Positions 35,666-42,567 of a stretch of 42,567 nucleotides of DNA are shown in pieces. Positions within the stretch are counted from its first letter, which is position 1, and each line of letters begins with the position of its first letter. The DNA is taken from assembly GCA_030448225.1 (NCBI GenBank), contig JAUJNJ010000042.1, forward strand, positions 1 to 42,567, written 5' to 3'. The DNA is from Phycisphaerae bacterium (GTDB lineage: Bacteria > Planctomycetota > Phycisphaerae > Tepidisphaerales > Tepidisphaeraceae). The notes beneath the pieces were generated by a model. It was not told the origin of the DNA. It worked only from the letters and a program-made list of their open reading frames with translations, and searched no databases. The position numbers were made by a program, and so were the translations under genes.

Positions 35666-37069
35666 CTACTTCACGCCCGCGATCATGTCCGCGAGCCGCA
35701 CGGCCCACGCCGGCCGGCCGGTCGCTTCAGCGCGGACCTTCGTCGACGCCGCGCGGATCTTCTTTTCCACCGTATCGATGCGATCGCTCACGCGCACGTC
35801 CTGGAGGTAATCCTTGAGGCGCGCCCGCCCGGCCGAGCTTCGACTCGATCGTGTCCAGCCGTTCGTTCAGCTTCACCGCCGCCGCGTGCTTGCGGGTGAC
35901 GCGCGTCGGGTCCTTCTTGAGGTTGAGCCGCCGAACACCCCCGCCGCGACGCCGACGAGCAGGCCGGCGCCGGCGAGCCGCGTAGCTCGGCACGCCCGAC
36001 GCGCCCCCGGCGACGGTCGACGTCCGACCCTGCGGGAACGGCGTGCCGGCGAATCGCGGCGGCACGTGCCGGCCGCCCGCCGGCATCGGGTGCGTCGGAC
36101 CACCCGCCACTGCCGGCCGGCCCCCGCCGGTCGAGCCCGCGGCTGCCGCCTTCGCCGCCATCTTCTCGTTCGACACCATTCCCTGTGCGCGCGGTCCTGC
36201 TCCGTCACCTTCATCGCGTGCTCCGTCGGCTCCAGTTCCTCGCCGTGAGCCCGTGCGTAGACCTGCGTGAACTCGGCGCCGAAGAACAGAATCTGGGCCG
36301 CGTAGTAAACCCACAACAGCAGCGCGACGAGCGAGCCGGCGGCCCCGTAGACCGACGTCGTGCTCCCCGGCCGAGGTACCAGCCGAGCAGGAACTTACCG
36401 AGCGTGAAGAGGACGGCGGTCAGCGCCGCGCCAACCCACACGTTCCGCCAACTGATGCGCACGTCCGGCAGGTAACGGAACATCATCGCGAACAGTCCCG
36501 TGATCACGCCGATCGAGATGACGAAATGAACGAGCTTCAAAAAGATGCCCTCGCCGCCGCCGACCTTATCGGCGATGCCGGAGAGGACGGTGCTCGCGAC
36601 GAGCGACACCATCAGGAGGAAGGCCACACCTAACACTAGCGTAAGCGAGAAGAATCGTGCCTTAATCGTCGCCAAAATCCCCTGATTCGGCTTAGGCTTC
36701 ACCTCCCAAATGGTGTTGAGGGAGTCCTGCAGTTCCCCGAATACGCCGCTGGCGGAAAAGAGCAGGACGAGAACGCTGATGACCGTGGCTACGACGCCGC
36801 CTTCTTGACCGGCATTCGCTATCATCTGTTGCGCCGCCTTCGCCCCCTCGCTTCCGACGGTTTCCGTCAAGTAGCCCGCGATTTGCCCCTCAGCCGCCTT
36901 TTGCCCAAAGATCACGCCAACTATCTTTATCGAGATAATCAGCAGCGGCGCGATCGACAACATCGTGTAGAACGCCAGCCGCCGCCAGCTTCATGGCCTT
37001 GTCTTCCGACCAGTCGGCGATTGCCTGCTTGAACATCGTCCAGTAGGACATGTTTGTGTCCGCGGTCAT
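35666..37069 (-). pseudogene. YihY/BrkB-type membrane protein with C-terminal extension, frameshifted
   Basis: ATG 37069 follows AAGGAG: MTADTNMSYWTMFKQAIADW. The protein then switches frame (near 36988) to MLSIAPLLIISIKIVGVIFG. It continues through five or six helices with the family pattern (FSASGVFGELQDSLNTIWEV, SWRNVWVGAALTAVLF), switches again near 36368, and reaches [20 protein letters not shown], the YihY hallmark. After 36190 it has a Pro/Gly-rich, low-complexity cytosolic segment, a further hydrophobic segment ([17 protein letters not shown]), a coiled coil ([18 protein letters not shown]) and a C terminus to TAG 35666. About five indels are needed. Reconstructed length is about 467 aa versus about 300 for typical members. 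Function is unknown; it is not an RNase. Confidence 0.75.
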
Positions 37070-37188
37070 GTGCACACTCCTTCTTCCGGGCAATGCGAGG
37101 TCATCAGGCAATCGGCGTGCCGACGAGGGGTGGGCGACGCGGCGGGACGTGGCGGATCGGCAGAGGCGACGGCGACCCCGCCAGTTGG

Positions 37189-37671
37189 TTACCCGGCCGC
37201 GCCGGCCCGGCTTTTGGCCATGGGGATTTCTTCGGCGGCGAGGCGGCGGGCGGCGGCGGCATTGCCGAGGCGGGCGGACTTCGTGAAGCAGCGGATGGCC
37301 TCGGCGGGGTTGCGGTGGGCGCGGCCGTGCTCATAGCGGCGCGCGAGGGTGTACAGCGCGGCCGCATAGCCGCGAAGGATCGCCGAACGCGACGTCGGTT
37401 CGGGCCCCGCGGCGCGATCGGCGGGGACGGCATGCGTCCCGCCGACAAGGTGCAGCCACGCCTCCGCCCGGCGGATTGCATCCAGCCGCGTGGCCGCACC
37501 GGAGTTCGGCGGAGCGTTCGGGGCGAGCGGCGTTCCACACTTCGGGCAGAAGCGTGCCGACGCCGGCAACGCGCCGGGGTCCCGCCACAGCGGCGCAATC
37601 CGCGCGCCCCGGCCACGGGAGGACGGGCCTCGGCTCGGCGAAGTTCTGCGGGGACGCGAATGCCACGGCAC
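37189..37671 (-). CDS. Zinc-ribbon/Sel1-like repeat protein
   Basis: The zinc ribbon has one clear pair, ARFCPKCGTPLA, near the N terminus. A helical C-terminal half has one Sel1/TPR-type repeat: AAALYTLARRYEHGRAH, then NPAEAIRCFTKSARLGNA. The second Cys pair of a classic zinc ribbon is not obvious. Start choice: GTG 37671 lies about 27 nt after a TATACT box, so a short leader is predicted; an in-frame ATG at 37785 is upstream of that box, and TTG near 37584 is a third option. About 160 aa. Such single-repeat proteins usually act as adaptors; no partner is evident. Confidence 0.55.
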   Translation of the reverse strand: MPWHSRPRRTSPSRGPSSRGRGARIAPLWRDPGALPASARFCPKCGTPLAPNAPPNSGAATRLDAIRRAEAWLHLVGGTHAVPADRAAGPEPTSRSAILRGYAAALYTLARRYEHGRAHRNPAEAIRCFTKSARLGNAAAARRLAAEEIPMAKSRAGAAG

Positions 37672-37697
37672 GCTCCGGGAGGACCCCTGACGGCCGC

Positions 37698-37703
37698 AGT
37701 ATA
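37698..37703 (-). promoter_or_regulatory. Candidate -10 box (TATACT) for the zinc-ribbon/Sel1 gene
   Basis: TATACT matches 5 of 6. A partial -35 (ATGACG) lies 18 nt upstream on the minus strand. It predicts a start near 37691, about 20 nt before GTG 37671. Confidence 0.35.
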
Positions 37704-37867
37704 GACCTGCCGCCGGCGCGGCGTCATCTTGCGATTTGAGGACGAGGTTGGCGGACAGTTTGTCCCGTTCGCGAATCCTTGGCAATCGAGCAAGCGGGCG
37801 TCCGGACGGCCGCGCGGTCGCACCCGGCTCGCAAGCGGGCCGGCCAATGGTGGTTCGTTGGCACCGC

Positions 37868-39064
37868 TTACCCCGCGGCGAGCGTGCCGCCGCCGGGGCG
37901 GTCGGAGCCGAGGAGGGGTTCGATGCGAGTGAGTTCGGCCCGCGCCATCTCCAGCTCGCGGTCGCCGTGCAGGCGGGCGGCGGCCTTCAGGAGGTGTTCT
38001 TTGGCCGGGGCGAAGCGGTTGAGGTAGCGGGCGTAGATCAGGCCGAGCATCAGCTCGATTTGCTCGATCTGCTCGAACTTCGGGTAGTGCTTCAGGAACA
38101 GCTCGTACGCCTGGGCCGCGTCGTCGAACTGCTGCTGCCCGGCGAGTTGATTGGCGACGTCGAGCGCGCCTGGCGGGCGAGCACCTGTCCTGGTCGAGCC
38201 GCGCGCAGCTCGACGTATTTGTCGGCGGCGGCGGGCAGGTCGTGCCGGGCGATCAGGTCGGCGATCTCGGAGCGCAGGTCCGCCGCCCGTTGCGCTGCGG
38301 GTCGAGCGGCTGGACGTGCACCGCCCCGCGCGCCCGCCGCGCCGCCGACGGGCGCGAAGTCGAACGGGTTGTACCCCTTGCTGACCATGTCGCGGTACTG
38401 GCGCGCTTGTTCCAGCGCGACACGAGCGCGAGCACGTCGAACTGGTCGCGCGGGAGCAGGTGCGTCACGAGCAGCCGCAAGGCAGATCGCGAAGCCGAAC
38501 AGCGTGCCGAACAGGTGGGCGACGTACGCGACGTTGCCCGCATTCCCGGAGAAGCCGATCAGGTCCTTCAGGAAGAACAGCAGGACGAAGACGAACCCGG
38601 GCAGCTCGAGCGTCCCGATGAAGAAGAGCATGTAGAAGACGGTGACGGTGCTGTACGGCAGCAGCACGAGGTACGCGCCGGTGATCGCCGCTACCGCGCG
38701 CTGGCGCCGACGATCAGCGGCGGCGCGCCCTCCAGCGGCTCCATCACCGTGTAGCCGACGCCCGAGATCACGGCCCCAGCCAAGGTAAAAGGCGAGGTAG
38801 CCGACGTGGCCCATCTTGTCGTTGACGTTGTTCCCGAAGATGTACAGGAACAGCATGTTCGACACGAGGTGCCAGATGTCGCCGTGCAGGAACGCGTACG
38901 ACACGAACGCCGCCAGCGACGGGTCGTTCGGGTAGAGCCGGCCGGCGGCGGCGAGTTGCGGGTTGGCGTGCTGCGGCGAACGCGACGACGTTCAACAGGA
39001 TCAGCGCCCAGTTCGTGTAGGGCGTGGCGCGGAGCGGGGAATCGGTGCGGATCGGGAGGAACAT
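37868..39064 (-). pseudogene. Rhomboid-family protease with TPR-like C terminus, frameshifted
   Basis: ATG 39064 opens MFLPIRTDSPLRATPYTNWA, the typical rhomboid start. After a frame switch near 38980 it gives FVSYAFLHGDIWHLVSNMLF (conserved HxxxN) and LYIFGNNVNDKMGHVGYLAF. Near 38775 it needs another switch to reach PPLIVGASA (the catalytic GxSG region), then ITGAYLVLLPYSTVTVFYM and VAYVAHLFGTLFGFA (catalytic His). A cytosolic C-terminal extension with helical repeats (AADKYVELRAA, then QIELMLGLIYARYLNRFA) runs to the stop at 37868. At least five indels are needed. An intramembrane serine protease with a cytosolic adaptor-like tail is expected. Reconstructed length is about 398 aa. Confidence 0.75.
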
Positions 39065-39415
39065 GTCGGTACGCGGTCGGCGGCGATATCAGTCCGGCGG
39101 ACGCCTGATCCTCGTCTCCTGCTGCTCGAACGTTTCGCTCGCGTGTCGGCGAGCGCCGTTGGCGGCAATGCTTTCGCACCGGCCAAGTCGGTCGCCGGAG
39201 TATACCGCCCGCTGATGACAATAGGAGCAGTCGGCGCGGTCTTCCCGACCTTGTCGGACCAGCGCCGGCAGAAAGAGGAGAAAGTGGTCCGGCGGGTTGT
39301 GGACGACCGAGTCGGCACGTCCGCCCGCACTGGCCGCAGGACGGTCGTTCTTGCCCGGAAGCGAACCCTTTGGGCCTGCGGCTGAGACCGCGCCGCGGAC
39401 GGTTTCCCCGATCCG
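39065..39415. other. Intergenic spacer, nothing recognised
   Basis: The 351 nt lie between the RsbW-like gene stop and the rhomboid start, both on the minus strand. No terminator hairpin, repeat or credible reading frame is seen. Confidence 0.4.
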
Positions 39416-39955
39416 TCATTTCACGTTCTTCACCATCCGGACGCGGCGGCCCCCGTGGCTCCACTCGCTGTCCATGTAGGACTCGATCAGCAGCACGCCC
39501 CGGCCGCTGCACTTGTAGAGGTTCTCCTCGGCGGTGGGGTCGGGCACGTGCTTGCGGTCGAAGCCGGGGCCCTCGTCCTCGATGACAATCTCCGCGCGCT
39601 TCGGCGTGACGCGGGCCTCGACGTGTACTTTCTTGGCCGGGTCGAGGCGGTTGCCGTGCTTGATCGCGTTGACGATCGCCTCCTCCAGCGCGATGCGGAT
39701 GGCGAACGTGGTCTCGGTGCCGAAATTGTGCTTCAGCACCTCGTTCATGATCGCCTGCTGCACGTCGCGGCCGGCGTTGAAGTCGGACGGGATCGTCGCG
39801 CGCACGACGCCTCCGGAAATGCGGATGTCGGTCGCGCCGGGCTTGACGGGCGCGGCGGCCGCCGCGCCCCGCGCGACGCGTGCCGCGGCGGCGGTGGCAC
39901 CCGCTCCCTTGCGACGATTAGGCCCGGCCAAGCCCATGCGTGTCCTCGGTGCCAC
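39416..39955 (-). CDS. RsbW-like anti-sigma kinase (HATPase_c)
   Basis: The protein has 179 aa. After an Ala-rich N-terminal extension (about 1-45, so the real start may lie further in), a GHKL ATPase domain shows the N box IALEEAIVNAIKHGN (about 88-102), the G1 box IEDEGPGFD (about 125-133), CSGRGVLLIESYMD (about 149-162) and the ending VRMVKNV. In the family it binds a sigma factor or other partner and phosphorylates the STAS antagonist on Ser. The STAS gene lies 93 nt upstream on the same strand. No sigma factor gene is in the window, so the target is unknown. Confidence 0.9.
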   Translation of the reverse strand: MAPRTRMGLAGPNRRKGAGATAAAARVARGAAAAAPVKPGATDIRISGGVVRATIPSDFNAGRDVQQAIMNEVLKHNFGTETTFAIRIALEEAIVNAIKHGNRLDPAKKVHVEARVTPKRAEIVIEDEGPGFDRKHVPDPTAEENLYKCSGRGVLLIESYMDSEWSHGGRRVRMVKNVK

Positions 39956-40048
39956 GTCCCGCCGCCCGCCGGTCGCCCCGCCGCGCGCCCGCCGGAGCGG
40001 GTCGCGAGCGACGGGCGCCGCCGCGGTCGGCCCGCACGGCCCACACGG

Positions 40049-40411
40049 TCACTGGTTGAAGCTCGCCATCGCCTCGTCCCGCGTCGGCAGGATCTTGAAC
40101 AGCTTGTTGAGCTTCGTGATGACGAACACCTCGAAGATCTGCGGCTTGATGTTCGTCAGGCGGAGCTGGCCGTTCTTCTCGCGGATCCGCTTGTTGGCGT
40201 TGATCAGCATGCCGAGGGCGGCGGAGCTCAGGTGGTCGACGCTGGCGAAGTCGAGCAGCAGTTTCGGGTTACCGTGCTCGTCGATCAGCGCGTTGAGGCT
40301 CTGCCCGATGTCGGCGATGTTGGCCTCGTCGAGGATGCGGTTGTTCGTGAACTCGACGACCCGCACGTCCTTCTGCGACGACACCGACACGGAAGGGATA
40401 GTTTCGGCCAT
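40049..40411 (-). CDS. Anti-sigma factor antagonist (STAS domain, RsbV-like)
   Basis: The 120-aa single STAS domain protein starts at ATG 40411 after AAGGAAC. The phosphorylatable Ser is Ser62 or Ser63 in DHLSSAALGMLI. LLLDFASVDH precedes it, and NIKPQIFEVFVITKLNKLF is the conserved C-terminal helix. In the partner-switching model, unphosphorylated STAS protein captures the kinase. With the RsbW-like gene downstream it forms a two-gene module, probably in an operon with the BatA-like gene whose reconstructed end lies 32 nt upstream. Confidence 0.94.
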   Translation of the reverse strand: MAETIPSVSVSSQKDVRVVEFTNNRILDEANIADIGQSLNALIDEHGNPKLLLDFASVDHLSSAALGMLINANKRIREKNGQLRLTNIKPQIFEVFVITKLNKLFKILPTRDEAMASFNQ

Positions 40412-40443
40412 GAGGTTCCTTGGTCGGCGGCACCCGCGGGCCG

Positions 40444-42295
40444 TCAGCGGGACGGGCCGGCGGGGCGTCGTGAAACGGGGCGGTTCGGGCTGCGCCGGCG
40501 ACGGGTGGCGTGGGTGCCGCCGTCACCGGGTGATGCGTCGTGTGCCGGGGTCCTCGTTCGGGATCGATCGACGATCCGATTTCGGCCGCGCGCGCGGGCC
40601 TCCGTTAACACGCCATCGGTCGCAACAGTAGTTTTACCCGAAAATTCTGTCAAGGTAGCACCGCCCCACAGGCCCGCCGCGAGCACCAGGCAACCGGCCG
40701 CGGCCAGGAGCAGGTAAGGGCTCAGATCCAGGGGCCGATCGTTCCGTAACGCATCGAGCCGCGCCCGCCACGCGTTGGCATCCCGCGGCGGCGGTGGCGA
40801 CTGTACGTATCCGGCGTTCACGGCCCGGCGCGTTCCGTCCGAGCGGCGGTACAGGCCCGGCCACAGCCCCGGCTCGCCGCCTACACCAGGACCGGCGGGT
40901 TCCGGCGTCCACTCCCGCCCCAACGGTGCCCGGGGCGTGGTAAGTGTAGGTCGCGCCGCCCGCGCCGAGCCAGTCGAACACGTTGGCCCAGAAGATGACG
41001 AACCCCGGCGTTCTTGACCACGTGTCGAACTCGCCAATTCCCACCCAAACCTGCCGCGTGGGCGCCTCCCGCACCGCAACGACGACATCGTCGCCCCGCT
41101 TCACGATCGGCGTCCATCCCGCCGGCGGTGCGGCCTGCCCCGTCGATCCGAAGGACGGGGGGAACGTCACATTGCGCGTAACCGGATGCGAAACCACCTC
41201 GACCTCGCCCGCCGGAACCGGTTCCACTGCCGCCCGGTCGCCGTCTGCTGGCGTTTCGAGAAAGACCGCCGGCTGGTCATTCCGGACGTCACCGAATTGA
41301 TCCGTCACTCGCACGCGGGGCGATTCATCCGTCGGCGGCCGGGCGGCGGCGTACGTCCGAATGAAGCGGTCGAGCGATGCCGGCAGCGCGGCCCCGGGTT
41401 CGACCCGCGGCCAAGTCCCCTCGCGGACGAGCCACGCCCGGTCGTCCGCGGCCGCGGCGTCGCCGCCACCGGGCGAATCGAGCCGCAGGTCGACCACCGG
41501 CCCGAGGACCGGCACGTCGATGAACAGATCGCGACGGCCGGTCGTTCCAGGTGACGCCTCGAGCCGGCCGCCCGTCGCCCGCCCGCCGGTCGAGACGCCG
41601 ACGACCACCGGTTCCTCCCACGACGTCGCTTCGACCGACACCATCACCTGCGGTGTCGGCAACTCGCGCGCTGCGACGTGGGCGATGCCGACATGTCGAT
41701 CGCTGGGAGCCGGCGGCGCGACGACGATGAGCCGCTCGTCCGACAGGGCCGGGGGGTGATCGGTCACGACGAGGACCGGGTCGTTCGATTCGGCGAGTCG
41801 GCGGGCGACGGTCGGCCAGAGCAGGTCGCCCGTCGGGACGGCCGTCCGCTTCGCCCGCTCGACGACGTCGAGCCATCCGGCGGCGTCGGTCCGCGCGGGC
41901 CCGGCACCGGGCATCAGCACGAGTTCCACCGGCCGCCGCGACCCCCGGCGTCCGAGTTCCGTCGCCACGTCGCGCGAGACGGCGAGGAACCGCGGCGCCC
42001 CCGCCGACATCGTCGCGCCGCGGTCGACGAGGATCGTCAATGGCCGCCCGCCCCGCCCGCGCACCGCCGGCCTCGCCGCGGCGAGCAGCGCGAGCAGCAT
42101 CGCGAGCATCGCCAGCGCCAGCGGCCACGGCGGCGACGCAAAGTTCCGCGCCGGCTTCGGGGGCGTCACCGGGCCGCGCTGCCAAAACTCGATGAACGGC
42201 ACGCCCGTCGGCCGCCGGCGCTTGCGCAACAGCCAGACCGTCACCGCAAGCCAGGGGAGGAGACCGAGGAGCCACAGGGGTGCGATGAAGATCAT
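40444..42295 (-). pseudogene. BatA-like vWA membrane protein, one frameshift
   Basis: ATG 42295 opens IFIAPLWLLGLLPWLAVTVWLLRKRRRP, the BatA N-terminal hairpin, a first membrane helix and a PFIEFW motif. A second helix at about 55-75 leads to a vWA-like domain whose metal site is degenerate: LVDRGATMSAG where DxSxS is usual. A beta-rich central part has repeated acid and Gly loops. Near 40930 the frame changes; the rest (APLGREWTPEPAGPGVGG, then DLSPYLLLAAAGCLVLAAGL, the C-terminal helix) is in the frame ending at 40444. The true stop may be earlier. In other bacteria BatA works with a MoxR ATPase and a DUF58 protein; neither adjoins here except perhaps the partial gene at the window end. Confidence 0.75.
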
Positions 42296-42337
42296 CGAAG
42301 CGGGACGGGCGCGGACACGGTTCAGAAAGAAAGTCGA

Positions 42338-42360
42338 ACCACAGAGTCACGGAGACACGG
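42338..42360. repeat. Short ACAGAG/ACGGAG repeat block
   Basis: CCACAGAGTCACGGAGACAC is a degenerate direct repeat of the CCGCAGAGGCGCGGAG type seen at 25116-25141. It lies in the leader of the BatA-like gene. Confidence 0.5.
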
Positions 42361-42508
42361 CGGTCAGATAGGGTTGGAGGGAAACCACCGACGTCACGCG
42401 AAGCTGTCGGAGATTCGCCGTTCAGATCTCCGATGACGTAACAACAGAGTCGCCGAGTGGCGCGTGTCCGCGCCTCGTCGTCCTTCCGTCCCGAACGAAC
42501 GACGTGCC

Positions 42509-42567
42509 TCACGCGACGCCGGTCATCCGGCGGAGGTACTCGATGCTTTCGCGGGCGATTCGCTCGG
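42509..42567 (-). CDS. C-terminal end of a gene entering from the right edge
   Basis: Reading from the window edge, the frame gives ERIARESIEYLRRMTGVA, then TGA at 42511-42509. It is upstream of the BatA-like gene on the same strand, where a DUF58 or MoxR gene is often found, but 18 residues are too few to identify it. Confidence 0.4.
   Translation of the reverse strand, partial: ERIARESIEYLRRMTGVA

Overview
The window is about 70% G+C, densely coded on both strands, and most likely comes from a member of the Planctomycetota, perhaps class Phycisphaerae. This is inferred from protein style, not from a marker-gene phylogeny. The indications are membrane proteins with an N-terminal C-x2-CGYDLRGL...CPECG zinc ribbon, a prepilin-type protein with a C-terminal FYDGHAV (H-X9-DG-like) box, a Uma2-type nuclease, and many small planctomycete-style hypotheticals. 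No mobile element, phage module or CRISPR array was found.

Layout. 1-6.6 kb holds a small lipoprotein (in-frame TGA at its lipobox Cys), a LapA-like membrane protein, prepilin peptidase, aroK, pyrH, frr, a zinc-ribbon membrane protein and an RluA-type pseudouridine synthase. aroK and pyrH diverge from facing promoters whose -10 boxes sit 8-10 nt from the ATG, so both are predicted to make leaderless mRNAs. 6.6-14.5 kb is mostly hypotheticals (including a DUF429 protein), an ABC exporter and a large membrane protein. 14.5-18.4 kb has a broken GspE N-domain protein, a membrane protein, a Uma2 nuclease and lepA. 18.4-23 kb has amt behind an excellent sigma-54 promoter, a MITE/REP-like palindrome, a broken histidine kinase and its intact LuxR-type response regulator.

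23-28 kb is a zinc-acquisition locus: a His-rich membrane protein, a predicted outer-membrane barrel, then znuA-znuC-znuB with 4-nt overlaps, followed by tRNA-Arg(CCU). 28-32 kb has a broken prepilin-like gene, a very His-rich lipoprotein, a broken GH13 alpha-amylase and a CoA-binding protein. 32-35.5 kb has a CbpA-type DnaJ, a small membrane protein and an AAA+ (MoxR/chelatase-like) ATPase. 35.6-42.6 kb, all on the minus strand, has a broken YihY/BrkB protein, a zinc-ribbon/Sel1 protein, a broken rhomboid protease with a TPR-like tail, an RsbW-like kinase, an RsbV-like STAS protein, a BatA-like vWA protein and the last codons of a further gene.

Two features cut across the window. First, intergenic spacers repeatedly carry STRR-like short tandem repeats of about 7 nt (GTCAGGA, GGGTCAA, GGGGAGT and a GGTGGAGT type), usually in opposed orientation so that they could fold into long hairpins. 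Second, seven genes contain frameshifts while their neighbours are intact, and in nearly every case the correct protein can be rebuilt by switching frame. I read most of these as assembly indels, not true decay, so the broken genes are annotated over their full reconstructed extents.
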